Shown in pieces: positions 34,571 to 44,044 of a DNA stretch of 64,000 bases. Every line of letters starts with the position of its first letter. Position 1 is the first letter of the stretch. Source of the stretch: Oscillospiraceae bacterium (lineage in GTDB: Bacteria > Bacillota > Clostridia > Oscillospirales > Ruminococcaceae); the NCBI GenBank assembly GCA_015067175.1, contig SVMX01000005.1:124001-188000 (forward strand), read 5' to 3'. The notes under the pieces were generated by a model. It searched no databases. It saw nothing but the letters and a program-made list of their open reading frames with translations, and had not been told where the DNA came from. Made by a program: the position numbers and the translations under genes.

Positions 34571-36964
34571 ATGAACTACGGTTATTTTGACGAGCTCAAC
34601 AAAGAGTATGTCATCACACGCCCCGACACTCCCTCTGCGTGGGCAAACTACCTCGGCTCTCCCGAGTACGGAGCTATCATCTCCAACAATGCAGGCGGCT
34701 ACAGCTTCGTAAAGAGCGGCGCTAACGGACGTGTTATCCGCTACCGCTTCAACGGCGTTGCTAACGACCAGCCCGGACGCTACGTTTACATCAAGGACGC
34801 TGACACAAACGAGTACTGGTCTGCTTCCTGGGCGCCCGTATGCAAGCCCATGGACGAGTACAAGAGCGAGTGCCGCCACGGTACAGCTTACACCGTTATC
34901 ACTTCCGAGTACAAGGCTATCAAGTCCGAAGTGACCTACTACGTTCCCAAGGACGCAACATACGAGGTATGGGCTGCTAAGGTAACAAACAACGACACAA
35001 AGCCCAGAAAGCTCTCTGTTACAGGCTACTGCGAGTTCGTAAACGATCCCAACTACGAGCAGGATCAGGTAAACCTCCAGTACACCCTGTTCATCACACG
35101 CACATATTTCAAGGGCAGCTATATCCATCAGATGCAGAATGAGGTATACAACCCCAACAGCGGACGTTTCCTCGGTCTTGCACAGGCTAAGGCTGACGCA
35201 TTCTGCGGCGACCGTGACGCTTTCGTTGGCAGCTACAGAAGCTACGCTAACCCCAAGGGCATCGAAGAGGGCTTAAAGGGCGACCTCAACTACAACACCA
35301 ACTCCTGCGGCGCACTGCAGAGCGACATCGTTCTCCAGCCCGGCGAGACAAAGGAGCTGACATACGTTCTCGGCGGACAGAGAACAGAGGCTGAGATCAC
35401 TGCTCTTATAGCAAAGTACGATGTTAAGGGTACGGTTGAGAAGGAGCTTGCAGAGCTTAAGGAATACTGGCACTCCAAGCTTGCAAATCTGCAGGTAAAC
35501 ACTCCCGATAAGAACTTCAACAACATGGTAAACACATGGAACGCATACAACTGCTTTATCACCTTTATCTGGTCGAGAGCGGCTTCGTTCCAGTACTGCG
35601 GTCTGAGAAACGGCTTCGGTTACCGCGATACAGTTCAGGATATTCAGGGTATAATTCACCTTGCTCCCGAAATGGCAAAGCAGCAGATCATCTTCATGCT
35701 TTCCGCACAGGTAACAAACGGCGCAGGTCTGCCCCTCGTTAAGTACACTCATAAGGCAGGACAGGAGAACCACCCCGACGAGGAGGACGAGAACACCGCA
35801 TATGCAAAGGAAACAGGCCACCCCAGCTATCGTGCAGACGACGCTTTGTGGCTGTTCCCCACCATCTACAAGTACATCTCTGAGAGCGGCGACAGCGCAT
35901 TCCTCGATGAGGAGATATTCTACGCTAACGACGGCGAAAAGGGCACTGTTTACGATCACCTCAAGAGAGCAATCGACTTCTCCATGAACCACCTCGGCAA
36001 CCACGGTATGCCCGCAGGCCTGCATGCTGACTGGAACGACTGTCTGCGCCTCGGCAAGAAGGGCGAGTCCACATTCGTTGCATTCCAGCTCGTATATGCT
36101 ATCAAGATACTCCGCAAGTACGCAGAGGAGAAGAACGACGCTGATTACATCAAGTACCTTGACGAGATCGGCGCTAAGCTTGACGATATCCTCTCCGCTT
36201 GCTGGAATGAGGACAGATGGATCAGAGGCTACAAGGAAGACGGCACTATCATCGGTCAGAGAACCGATCCCGAGGCTTCTATGTGGCTGAATCCCCAGAG
36301 CTGGTCTGTTATCTCCGACTTCGGTACAAAGGAGCAGCAGGAGAAGGCTATGGACAGCGTTTACAGAGAGCTCAACACTCCCTATGGCGCAATGGTAATG
36401 TATCCTCCCTATGTAAACCACGGCTTCAATGGCGCTCTCATGCAGTGCTTCAACAAGTGCACCAAGGAGAATGCAGGTATCTTCTCTCAGCCTCAGGGCT
36501 GGCTGATACTCGCTGAGTCAAAGCTGGGTCACGGCAACCGTGCATATCAGTACTGGACTGAGGCAGCTCCCGCGACCTACAACGACAACGCAGAGCACAG
36601 AGTACTTGAGCCGTATGTATACGGTCAGTTCGTTGAGGGTAAGGATTCTCCCTTTGCAGGACGTGCACACGTTCACTGGCTGACAGGTACAGCTTCCACT
36701 GTAATGGTAGGTACAACAGAGGGTATTCTTGGTCTTAACCCCGAAACAAAGGGTCTTGTTATAGATCCCTCTATTCCCTCCGAGTGGAAGGAATACACAA
36801 TGGAAAAGACTTTCCGCGGCAAGAAGCTGCACGTTACTGTTAAGAACCCCAACGGTTCCGAGCACGGCGTTAAGTCAGTTACAGTAAACGGCGAGAAGAT
36901 CGACGGCAAGCTTATCCTGGACTCTATACTCAAGGCAGATAACGATATTGTGATTGAGCTGTAA
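34571..36964 (+). CDS. GH94 cellobiose-phosphorylase-type enzyme
   Basis: A 797-residue glycoside hydrolase family 94 protein with the N-terminal beta-sandwich (about 1-290), a helical linker and an (alpha/alpha)6 barrel (about 310-720), close to the ~810 residues of cellobiose phosphorylases. The catalytic acid lies in HADWNDC (Asp487), and the phosphate-site region NGFGYRDTVQD and HWLTGTAS are present. It lacks a signal peptide, so it acts in the cytoplasm, converting a beta-linked disaccharide and phosphate to sugar-1-phosphate and sugar. Cellobiose is the most likely substrate; other GH94 specificities cannot be excluded. Confidence 0.9.
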   Translation: MNYGYFDELNKEYVITRPDTPSAWANYLGSPEYGAIISNNAGGYSFVKSGANGRVIRYRFNGVANDQPGRYVYIKDADTNEYWSASWAPVCKPMDEYKSECRHGTAYTVITSEYKAIKSEVTYYVPKDATYEVWAAKVTNNDTKPRKLSVTGYCEFVNDPNYEQDQVNLQYTLFITRTYFKGSYIHQMQNEVYNPNSGRFLGLAQAKADAFCGDRDAFVGSYRSYANPKGIEEGLKGDLNYNTNSCGALQSDIVLQPGETKELTYVLGGQRTEAEITALIAKYDVKGTVEKELAELKEYWHSKLANLQVNTPDKNFNNMVNTWNAYNCFITFIWSRAASFQYCGLRNGFGYRDTVQDIQGIIHLAPEMAKQQIIFMLSAQVTNGAGLPLVKYTHKAGQENHPDEEDENTAYAKETGHPSYRADDALWLFPTIYKYISESGDSAFLDEEIFYANDGEKGTVYDHLKRAIDFSMNHLGNHGMPAGLHADWNDCLRLGKKGESTFVAFQLVYAIKILRKYAEEKNDADYIKYLDEIGAKLDDILSACWNEDRWIRGYKEDGTIIGQRTDPEASMWLNPQSWSVISDFGTKEQQEKAMDSVYRELNTPYGAMVMYPPYVNHGFNGALMQCFNKCTKENAGIFSQPQGWLILAESKLGHGNRAYQYWTEAAPATYNDNAEHRVLEPYVYGQFVEGKDSPFAGRAHVHWLTGTASTVMVGTTEGILGLNPETKGLVIDPSIPSEWKEYTMEKTFRGKKLHVTVKNPNGSEHGVKSVTVNGEKIDGKLILDSILKADNDIVIEL

Positions 36965-36980
36965 TATTTACGGTTTTACA

Positions 36981-37011
36981 GAGAGATCCCCGTTCTGACG
37001 GGGATTTCTCA
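36981..37011 (+). terminator. Rho-independent terminator after the GH94 gene
   Basis: The stem GATCCCCG / CGGGGATT with loop TTCTGA is followed by TCTC. Confidence 0.75.
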
Positions 37012-37105
37012 TTACATATAGGTTACATGAAACACATGTTTGTATATCTTTTATATTCAATAAACGTTAAATTTAACAATTTTGTGTTTTTTGACTAAAA
37101 ATTTA

Positions 37106-37134
37106 TTGACAACTGTCAATGTTTATGGTATAAT
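37106..37134 (+). promoter_or_regulatory. Consensus sigma-A promoter of the chemoreceptor gene, with palindrome
   Basis: A -35 TTGACA (37106-37111), 17-base spacer and -10 TATAAT (37129-37134). The -35 is half of a palindrome, TTGACA-AC-TGTCAA (37106-37119), a possible operator. Confidence 0.8.
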
Positions 37135-37170
37135 GATTTAAAACATAAACTAAGAAAGAGGTGCATTTGC

Positions 37171-39105
37171 ATGAAAAGCGTAGGCAAAAAACTGACCCTG
37201 GTGGTATGCTTGCTGCTTACAGTCAGCATCACCATTGTAATCGGAACGACACTTATCCTGTCGTCTAATTACAGTAATTCTATTATGCAGAACATGTCCA
37301 AGTCGAGTATCAGCGTGTTGGAAAAAGATGTTGATGTTCAGTTAGAGCGTCTGGGCAACATCTATAAGAACATGGAGGCTCTCGGCCTTGTCGGAAACAC
37401 TCTCCTCGGCGGCGGTACCGATGTAGTTGATGAGGAATGGGCAAGACAGATGCAGTCCGAGAATGACTTTATGATCATTGTTAAGAAAAACGGTACTGTT
37501 GCTTGGCAGTCTGAGAGCTTTAACCTTACAAACCTTGATTTCTCCAAGGCTTTAAACGGCACACTGGTAAAGGGTGTTGTTGACGATCCTACAGGCGGAC
37601 TTACACTTCAGTATATCACTCCTGTTATTTCGTTTGATACCGTTATCGGTACAGCTATCGTTGGTATGAACCTCAGCGAGTGCGGATATCTTGATGCGGT
37701 GAAAGAGGCTACCGGTGCAGAGGTTACTCTTTTCCACAATGATTTGCGTTACGCTACAACTGTAATAAGCGCTGACGGTAAAAGAGCAGTCGGCACAACG
37801 ATGTCTGATGCTGTTAAGCAGACCGTTATCACAAACGGCAAGGAGTATCAGGGCACAGCTGATATCCTCGGTCAGAAGCACTTTGTAGATTATGAGCCCA
37901 TGCTCGATATCAACGGCAAGATCGTAGGTGCTTATTTCGCGGGTTTCTCTTCTGCTGAGAGTGATGCAGAGCTGCTTATGCTTATCATCGTCGCTGTCAG
38001 CATCGCTGCAGCTGCAGCTGTTGTTTCCGTAGTAATCGTTGGCTTCATCATCAGAAAGATGATCACAAAGCCTATCGCAGAGGCAGAAAATCTCGCAGCT
38101 TGCATGGCAAGAGGCGACCTTGGTGCAGACGACTCCAAGTTCAACTTTGCTGATGACGAGATCGGACGTTTCGTTCGCAACCTCGAGGGCACAAAGCACA
38201 GCCTCAGCTCTTACATAAACGATATCTCCCGTATCCTTTCCTCTATGGGCGAGGGCGACTTTACAGACAAGCCCACAGTTGAATACGTCGGCGACTTTAA
38301 GGAAATCCGCGTATCCTTTGAGCAGATCGAAAAGACTCTCAGCGTTATCATCAGCAACATGAATGCTTCCGCTGACGATGTTATGACAGGCGCAAATCAG
38401 ATCGCTGACGGTTCTCAGATGCTCGCAGAGGGTACCACAAGACAGGCTACCGCTATTGACGAGCTCAGCTCCAGCCTGAGCAGCATCTCCGAAAAGGTTG
38501 AGAATACCGCTCGCAATGCCGAAAAGGCTAATGACTTCTCCAAGCAGAGCCACGAGAAGATGTCCCAGCAGAACGAAGAAATGGATACCATGCTCACTGC
38601 TATGGACGAGATCCGTGTTAAGTCCGGCGAGATCAGCAATATCATCAAGACTATCGAAGATATCGCATTCCAGACAAATATTCTTGCACTTAACGCCGCT
38701 ATCGAGGCTGCTAGAGCAGGTGAGGCAGGTAAGGGCTTCGCGGTTGTTGCTGATGAAGTTAGAAACCTCGCTGAGAAATCCGCAGAGGCTGCTAAGAACA
38801 CAACTGAGCTTATCTCCGCAACCATCGACGCTGTAAACAACGGTGTAAGAATTGCTGAGAATACCGCTGCAAACACCAAGGAAGTTATCGAATTCTCCGA
38901 GCAGACAGATCAGCTTATCGGCGAGATCTACGCTGCTGCTGCCGAGCAGGAAGAGTCGATCAGACAGGTTACTATCGGTATCGCACAGATCTCCGACGTT
39001 GTTCAGCAGAACTCCGCTACCGCAGAAGAGACCGCTGCTTCCTGTGAGGAGCTTAGTGGTCAGTCCAGACTGCTGAAGGAGCAGGTTGACAACCTTAAGA
39101 TCTAA
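37171..39105 (+). CDS. Methyl-accepting chemotaxis protein with Cache-type sensor
   Basis: A 644-residue chemoreceptor: TM1 (about 8-31), a periplasm-facing Cache-type sensor (about 35-262), TM2 (about 268-292), HAMP (about 293-345) and a cytoplasmic signalling domain to the end. The conserved hairpin tip reads [19 protein letters not shown] with [19 protein letters not shown] next to it. It should signal to CheA/CheW, which are not in this window; flagellar genes are also absent here. It stands alone between its own promoter and terminator. Confidence 0.92.
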   Translation: MKSVGKKLTLVVCLLLTVSITIVIGTTLILSSNYSNSIMQNMSKSSISVLEKDVDVQLERLGNIYKNMEALGLVGNTLLGGGTDVVDEEWARQMQSENDFMIIVKKNGTVAWQSESFNLTNLDFSKALNGTLVKGVVDDPTGGLTLQYITPVISFDTVIGTAIVGMNLSECGYLDAVKEATGAEVTLFHNDLRYATTVISADGKRAVGTTMSDAVKQTVITNGKEYQGTADILGQKHFVDYEPMLDINGKIVGAYFAGFSSAESDAELLMLIIVAVSIAAAAAVVSVVIVGFIIRKMITKPIAEAENLAACMARGDLGADDSKFNFADDEIGRFVRNLEGTKHSLSSYINDISRILSSMGEGDFTDKPTVEYVGDFKEIRVSFEQIEKTLSVIISNMNASADDVMTGANQIADGSQMLAEGTTRQATAIDELSSSLSSISEKVENTARNAEKANDFSKQSHEKMSQQNEEMDTMLTAMDEIRVKSGEISNIIKTIEDIAFQTNILALNAAIEAARAGEAGKGFAVVADEVRNLAEKSAEAAKNTTELISATIDAVNNGVRIAENTAANTKEVIEFSEQTDQLIGEIYAAAAEQEESIRQVTIGIAQISDVVQQNSATAEETAASCEELSGQSRLLKEQVDNLKI

Positions 39106-39125
39106 AAAAGTTTAATTCATAATCG

Positions 39126-39163
39126 CAAGCTCCCCATTCACTTGAATGGGGAGCTTATTTATA
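39126..39163 (+). terminator. Rho-independent terminator after the chemoreceptor gene
   Basis: The stem AAGCTCCCCATTCA / TGAATGGGGAGCTT is followed by ATTTAT. Confidence 0.88.
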
Positions 39164-39194
39164 TGTTTTGTACAAGTTTTTTAACAAACTGCTA

Positions 39195-39223
39195 TTGACT
39201 TTTTACGGCAAATGTTGTATACT
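39195..39223 (+). promoter_or_regulatory. Sigma-A promoter of the leucine-rich-repeat protein gene
   Basis: A -35 TTGACT (39195-39200) and -10 TATACT (39218-39223) with 17-base spacing. The sequence around it is unusually similar to the promoter at 41235. Confidence 0.7.
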
Positions 39224-39295
39224 ATTAATATCTGGCAGCATACGCTTTTAGCTTTGCTGTGCAAATTTATTCCTGATTTTAGTTGGAGGTCTGAC

Positions 39296-40777
39296 ATGAA
39301 GTTGAAGAAAAGCTTGTCGGTTATCATATCAAGCGCGCTTATAGTTTCCGCTGCGTCTGTTGCTCTTACACAGATGATATCGGCTGAGAGTGCCGCTCCC
39401 GCAGCTTCCGTTACATTGGAAGAATTCTGGGGTAGCTCTTATTCCGTTCCTGCTACGCCCGCAGAGGATTTTGAATACAGCTTCGACAAGGAGCAGGGCG
39501 GTATCGTCATCACTGACTATAAGGGCTATGATTCCACTGTCAAAGTACCCGATACTATCGATGGAAGCGCTGTTGTAGCAGTTGATTTCGGAAAGAGCAA
39601 CAAGATCATTTCCGAGCTTATTCTGCCCGATACACTTAAAGATATCGAGCTTAAGAGATATGATGATATCATTTCTTATCTCAAAAACCTTAAGGCTCCC
39701 ACAACGGGCTATTCCTACACATACGATGCAGAGAACAAGGGTATTATTTTAACAAATTATGCCGGATCCGAAACATGGCTTCGTCTGCCCGATACGCTTG
39801 ACATAATGGTTGATGGCGTAAAAACCACCACAAGTGTTATCGGCGTTGACTTTACTGCTTGTGAGAAAGATCTCGATCTTATAATGATTCCCGAAAAGGT
39901 TGAGGCACCCACACTTGGCAAATACGCTGATGTGGCACTGAAGCTCAGCCTTGTAAACTCCGTGGCTCTTGACAATGATCTTGCAAATATCGGTGTTGCA
40001 AAGCTGAATGTTCCGGCGGCTTGCCTTGACAATCGTTCGGCGCTTGCTGGCACGACAGTAAGAAGCGCATATATCCCCGCAGAGGTCGATAAGATCCCTG
40101 AGTGGACATTCGGCGGTTGCGAGTGGCTGTACGAAGTGGTTATTGCGGGTGACAACATTGAAGTGGGAAACTATGCGTTCAGCAATTGCGCAGAGCTTAC
40201 TGATCTTGATGCTTCCGTTTTAACAAAGGTTGGCGACTGGGCTTTCGGCGGTTGTGAGAATTTTGAGAACATCAATCTTTCCGATAAGCTTACATACATC
40301 GGCGACGGCGCGTTCAGCCGCTGCGAAGAGATAGTTACTGCAAATGTAGGTCCGAATGTTACCTATATAGGCGAGTATGCATTTGATGGTTGCGAGAACC
40401 TCATGGCTATCAACGTAAACGAGGGCAACGGCAGCTACACAAGCGTTGACGGCGTACTGTTCAATAAGAAGATGACCGTTATAATGAAGATGCCCGAAAA
40501 CAGCATGATCACAGATTATGTTATCCCGAACGGCGTTAAGGAGATAGACACCGCGGCATTCAGAAACAGCAATATCAAATCTGTTACTATCCCCTCGGGC
40601 GTTAATTACATCGGCTACAACGCGTTTGTTGACAGCAAGCTTACTTATATCGGTCTGCCTCGCAGCGTTAGTGTTGTTGAAGAGGGCGCATTCGGTAAAG
40701 CTACCGTAGGTACCAACAGATACACAAGCGGTAGCGGCAATAATATCTACAACGGTATTAATACATCTTTCTTCTAA
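39296..40777 (+). CDS. Secreted leucine-rich-repeat (BspA-type) protein
   Basis: A 493-residue protein with a signal peptide (1-30, ending ISA), two similar beta-rich N-terminal units (about 55-130 and 135-205; DYKGYDSTVKVPDTIDGSAV and NYAGSETWLRLPDTLD share a pattern) and a run of LRR_5/BspA repeats (about 250-475) with phrases such as GDWAFGGCENFENINLSD and GAFSRCEE. The start is the inner ATG after TTGGAGGT; the longer frame upstream spans the promoter. No wall-sorting tail is visible, so it is secreted or held by other means. BspA-type repeats commonly mediate surface adhesion; the partner is unknown. Confidence 0.85.
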   Translation: MKLKKSLSVIISSALIVSAASVALTQMISAESAAPAASVTLEEFWGSSYSVPATPAEDFEYSFDKEQGGIVITDYKGYDSTVKVPDTIDGSAVVAVDFGKSNKIISELILPDTLKDIELKRYDDIISYLKNLKAPTTGYSYTYDAENKGIILTNYAGSETWLRLPDTLDIMVDGVKTTTSVIGVDFTACEKDLDLIMIPEKVEAPTLGKYADVALKLSLVNSVALDNDLANIGVAKLNVPAACLDNRSALAGTTVRSAYIPAEVDKIPEWTFGGCEWLYEVVIAGDNIEVGNYAFSNCAELTDLDASVLTKVGDWAFGGCENFENINLSDKLTYIGDGAFSRCEEIVTANVGPNVTYIGEYAFDGCENLMAINVNEGNGSYTSVDGVLFNKKMTVIMKMPENSMITDYVIPNGVKEIDTAAFRNSNIKSVTIPSGVNYIGYNAFVDSKLTYIGLPRSVSVVEEGAFGKATVGTNRYTSGSGNNIYNGINTSFF

Positions 40778-40789
40778 TAAAAAACCAAA

Positions 40790-40828
40790 CAGTTGACCCC
40801 TTGCGTAAAGCGAGGGGTCATTTTTATG
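40790..40828. terminator. Bidirectional terminator between convergent genes
   Basis: The stem TGACCCCTTGC / GCGAGGGGTCA with loop GTAAA is followed by TTTTTAT on the plus strand. It separates the LRR gene from the minus-strand XRE gene. Confidence 0.85.
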
Positions 40829-40838
40829 TGTGGATTTT

Positions 40839-41165
40839 TTACATAAGCTCTATTGCCTTAGTCAGAAGCTCCAGAAGTTTTGGCTGTTTTTCGGGAGGGG
40901 TCTGCATAAACAGGTCGTAGGCTTTTTGTGCGGCGGTCTGTTCCTGCTGATAGCTAAGCTTTTCAAACAGGCTTTCGGGAGATACTTCCAAGCCTTTGCA
41001 AACTCTCATTATAGTTTCAAGTGAGGCGTTTTTCTCGCCGCGCTCTATCTGTCCGATATAAGTCGGGTGCAGGTCGCAAAGCTCAGACAGCTTTTCTTGG
41101 CTCAAACCCTTTTTCTTTCGGTAATATTTCACCCGTTCGCCAAATAGTTTAACAAATTCTTGCAT
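40839..41165 (-). CDS. XRE-family helix-turn-helix regulator
   Basis: A 108-residue protein with an N-terminal HTH_3 domain (about 6-62): the helices KKKGLSQEKLSELCDLHPTY and IGQIERGEKNASLETIMRV fit the family exactly. The C-terminal ~40 residues are a short helical extension. It is divergent from the SADTG surface-protein gene, whose promoter it could control; the target is not proven. The start follows GAAAGGAA. Confidence 0.9.
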   Translation of the reverse strand: MQEFVKLFGERVKYYRKKKGLSQEKLSELCDLHPTYIGQIERGEKNASLETIMRVCKGLEVSPESLFEKLSYQQEQTAAQKAYDLFMQTPPEKQPKLLELLTKAIELM

Positions 41166-41234
41166 GGCAGTTCCTTTCCATTGTATCCGTCTAAATATAT
41201 ACTATAGGCTGTTATAAAAAAATTAAACAGACTA

Positions 41235-41263
41235 TTGACATTTTTACAGCGCTGTTGCATACT
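41235..41263 (+). promoter_or_regulatory. Sigma-A promoter of the second SADTG-tailed protein gene
   Basis: A -35 TTGACA (41235-41240) and -10 CATACT (41258-41263) with 17-base spacing. Confidence 0.65.
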
Positions 41264-41319
41264 ATAAATATGATTTTATAAAAAATCATGACAATAGTAT
41301 TTAAAATTGGAGGAAAAAC

Positions 41320-42255
41320 ATGAAACTTAGGAGAATTATGTCAGCTATGCTGGCAGCGGTACTCGTGACAAGCACTGTCGCATTTGCAGAAGACACCGCA
41401 ACACGTGATATCTACCTCACCGTTGAAAACGACAAGGGCACATACACATTTACAGAGGAGGAGTCTGCGGCTTTTGTCGATTACTTCAATAAGGAGAACA
41501 ATTTCGACGAGGTCAATACATTCAATATCCCCCCTGTTTATATCTACGGCGAGGACAGCGGCTTTACTGCTGCAGATGGCAACAAATACAGCTTGAATGA
41601 AATTTATCGTGTGGAGTTTGAATTTATTGATATTCAGAAAGACGCTGACGGCAACACGACTTTTAAGAAGCTTTACAAAGCGAATACAAGCCACCCGCTA
41701 TCAGGCACAAGTATGTGGGGTCCTTACAGTGAGAGTGACGAAGGCAATACTTTTACCGATACAACCATTACAGTATCAGAGCTGACTAAATATATGGATA
41801 ACTGGGGCGGGGCTAATATTATTTATGCCGATATGAGCGAAGAATACACTCGTGAAGAAATTGATGCTATGGAGCCTGCTTTTACACATGAAGATGTAGA
41901 TATGATTCAGATCTGGTTCTACATGAGTGATGAATTTGATGAAAACGGAAATGCAATACACCCTTCTGATGATAACTACAAATTCTACGGCGATTGGTTT
42001 ATTTCAGAAAGCGCCGTTGAAATGCTGAACGAAGCAAACAGCGGCACTACAGCACCTGATGACACAACAGGCACTGCCGATGACGAAAGCGCTTCGGGTG
42101 ATAATGATACTTCTACTGACAACGCAGGCAGCACCGATGGTGCAGACGGCGAGGATAAAAATTCCGCCGACACAGGCGCACAGGGCGTTGCAGCGGCGGC
42201 AGGTATTGCGCTTGCGGCAGGTGCGGCAGTTCTGTTCTCGCGCAAGAGAAAGTAA
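41320..42255 (+). CDS. Secreted protein with SADTG sorting tail
   Basis: A 311-residue protein: signal peptide 1-23 (ending AFA), a mature domain (about 24-235) with several aromatic strands (SGTSMWGPYSES, MIQIWFYMSDEFDENGNAI), a Thr/Asp/Ser-rich linker (about 238-278), then SADTG (282-286), a hydrophobic span and RKRK. The last ~50 residues are close to those of the protein at 12415, while the mature domains differ, so the tail behaves as a shared module. The function is unknown; a wall-linked binding protein is likely. It lies divergent from an XRE regulator. Confidence 0.8.
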   Translation: MKLRRIMSAMLAAVLVTSTVAFAEDTATRDIYLTVENDKGTYTFTEEESAAFVDYFNKENNFDEVNTFNIPPVYIYGEDSGFTAADGNKYSLNEIYRVEFEFIDIQKDADGNTTFKKLYKANTSHPLSGTSMWGPYSESDEGNTFTDTTITVSELTKYMDNWGGANIIYADMSEEYTREEIDAMEPAFTHEDVDMIQIWFYMSDEFDENGNAIHPSDDNYKFYGDWFISESAVEMLNEANSGTTAPDDTTGTADDESASGDNDTSTDNAGSTDGADGEDKNSADTGAQGVAAAAGIALAAGAAVLFSRKRK

Positions 42256-42277
42256 ATCTTCCAAAAAATATAACGCA

Positions 42278-42312
42278 GAAACCCCCGATTTATTTAAAAT
42301 CGGGGGTTTCCT
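42278..42312 (+). terminator. Rho-independent terminator
   Basis: The stem AAACCCCCGATT / AATCGGGGGTTT with an A/T loop follows the SADTG gene. Confidence 0.85.
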
Positions 42313-42334
42313 GTACTAAATATGCTGTCACCTA

Positions 42335-42363
42335 TTGACATAGGCGACAATATATGCTATACT
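42335..42363 (+). promoter_or_regulatory. Sigma-A promoter of the SAM riboswitch-metK unit
   Basis: A -35 TTGACA (42335-42340) and -10 TATACT (42358-42363) with 17-base spacing, 17 bases before the aptamer. Confidence 0.8.
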
Positions 42364-42379
42364 ATAAAACGACAGAAAA

Positions 42380-42500
42380 CCTTATCAAGAGTGGCTTACG
42401 GTCGAAAGACGGGGGACTGGTCCCAATGAAGCCCGGCAACCTCTTCCGCTTTGTCGGAAAAAGGTGCTACTTCCTGCGGCGCAAGCCGAAAGATGAGGAG
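42380..42500 (+). ncRNA. SAM-I (S-box) riboswitch aptamer
   Basis: The ordered S-box consensus is present: CTTATCAAGAG (42381-42391), GGGGGACTGGTCCC, AATGAAGCCCGGCAACC, AAGGTGCTACTTCC and AGATGAGGAG (42491-42500). CTTATC pairs with GATGAG to close P1. It precedes metK, the SAM synthetase gene, the expected target. Confidence 0.95.
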
Positions 42501-42514
42501 TGTATAACGAAAGT

Positions 42515-42545
42515 TAGCGCACTCCGAAGAGTGCGTTTTTTGTTT
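42515..42545 (+). terminator. Riboswitch terminator
   Basis: The stem CGCACTC-CGAA-GAGTGCG followed by TTTTTTG lies 15 bases after the aptamer; SAM binding would let it form and stop transcription before metK. Confidence 0.88.
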
Positions 42546-42588
42546 TGACAGAACAGGTTACTTAATTCAAAAGAAAGGAAAACTTATT

Positions 42589-43764
42589 ATGGCTAAGAAG
42601 TTTTTATTCACCTCTGAAAGCGTTACAGAGGGACATCCCGACAAGATCTGCGACAACATCTCCGACGCAGTGCTTGACGCTATCCTTGCACAGGATCCCA
42701 TGGGCAGAGTTGCTTGTGAGACCTGCACCACTACAGGTATGGTCATGGTAATGGGCGAGATCACAACTACAGCACAGATCGACATTCCCGCTATCGTTCG
42801 CGATACTGTTCGCGAGATAGGCTATGACAACTCCGAGTATGGCTTTGACTGCAACACTTGTGCAGTGCTTACATCTATCGACAAGCAGTCTCCCGATATC
42901 GCAATGGGCGTAAACAATGCGCTCGAGGGCAGAGAGCAGAACCTCGGCGACACAGGCGCAGGCGATCAGGGTATGATGTTCGGCTATGCTTGCAGCGAAA
43001 CTCCCGAGCTTATGCCGCTTCCCATCAGCCTTGCACAGAAGCTTGCTCTTAAGCTCACAGCAGTACGCAAGAGCGGCGAGCTGCCTTACCTGCTCCCCGA
43101 CGGCAAGACACAGGTAACTGTTGAATATGTTGATAACAAGCCTGTTCGCGTTGACACTGTTGTTGTTTCCTCTCAGCACAAGGCAGAGGCTACTCTCGAG
43201 CAGATCCGCGCTGACGTTATCGAAAAGATCATCAAGACCACTGTTCCCGCAGAGCTTCTTGACGAGAATACAAAGTATTTCGTAAATCCCACAGGCCGTT
43301 TCGTTGTAGGCGGTCCTCAGGGCGACAGCGGACTTACAGGACGTAAGATAATCGTTGATACATACGGCGGATATGCACGTCACGGCGGCGGCGCATTCAG
43401 CGGTAAGGACCCGACAAAGGTTGACCGTTCTGCCGCTTACATGGCTCGCTATGCTGCAAAGAATATCGTTGCAGCAGGTCTTGCTGAGCGTGCAGAGGTT
43501 GAGGTTGCATACGCTATCGGCGTTGCAAAGCCCGTTTCTATTCTGGTAGATACTTTTGGCACAGGTAAGTATGACGATGATAAGATCGCTGAGGCTGTAG
43601 GAAAGGTGTTCGATTTCCGTCCCGCTGCTATCATCAGCACTCTGGAGCTTCGCAAGCCCCAGTACAAGCAGCTTGCTGCTTACGGTCACATGGGCAGAGA
43701 GGATCTCGGTGTAGCATGGGAGCGCACCGACAAGGCTGAGGCTCTTAAGGCTGCTATGGCTTGA
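42589..43764 (+). CDS. metK: S-adenosylmethionine synthetase
   Basis: A 391-residue enzyme with the family motifs GHPDKICDN (about 14-22), [12 protein letters not shown] (about 121-132) and [19 protein letters not shown] (about 265-283). It makes SAM from methionine and ATP. The start follows AGAAAGGA. It is under the SAM-I riboswitch directly upstream, so it is repressed when SAM is plentiful. Confidence 0.97.
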   Translation: MAKKFLFTSESVTEGHPDKICDNISDAVLDAILAQDPMGRVACETCTTTGMVMVMGEITTTAQIDIPAIVRDTVREIGYDNSEYGFDCNTCAVLTSIDKQSPDIAMGVNNALEGREQNLGDTGAGDQGMMFGYACSETPELMPLPISLAQKLALKLTAVRKSGELPYLLPDGKTQVTVEYVDNKPVRVDTVVVSSQHKAEATLEQIRADVIEKIIKTTVPAELLDENTKYFVNPTGRFVVGGPQGDSGLTGRKIIVDTYGGYARHGGGAFSGKDPTKVDRSAAYMARYAAKNIVAAGLAERAEVEVAYAIGVAKPVSILVDTFGTGKYDDDKIAEAVGKVFDFRPAAIISTLELRKPQYKQLAAYGHMGREDLGVAWERTDKAEALKAAMA

Positions 43765-43786
43765 TTGCTCAATAATATCATAACAA

Positions 43787-43826
43787 CAAAAGCCGTTTTT
43801 GACTTGCTCAAAGGCGGCTTTTTATA
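43787..43826 (+). terminator. Rho-independent terminator after metK
   Basis: The stem AGCCGTTTTTGA / TCAAAGGCGGCT is followed by TTTTATAT. Confidence 0.8.
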
Positions 43827-43929
43827 TGAGTCTGTCAGCGTGATGAACGAAAAATAGAGCATGATTTTGTTATGTTATCCAAAAAAAATTAAAAAATATG
43901 TGCGTTTTTTAGAAAATGCTTAATTTCGC

Positions 43930-43958
43930 TTGATTTATTTTGTTTATTATTGTATAAT
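43930..43958 (+). promoter_or_regulatory. Sigma-A promoter of the PilZ gene
   Basis: A -35 TTGATT (43930-43935) and -10 TATAAT (43953-43958) with 17-base spacing. Confidence 0.6.
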
Positions 43959-44044
43959 AGTAAAAGAACTATTCTGCCATATAATGCATTATAGACGCCA
44001 TTTTAAGGCTTTTTATTAAATATTTCACATTAAAAAAGGATTTG

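Noticed and set aside
43825-44044. Possible c-di-GMP riboswitch before the PilZ gene
   Set aside because: No GEMM-type conserved core was found; the stretch is AT-rich with only a promoter.
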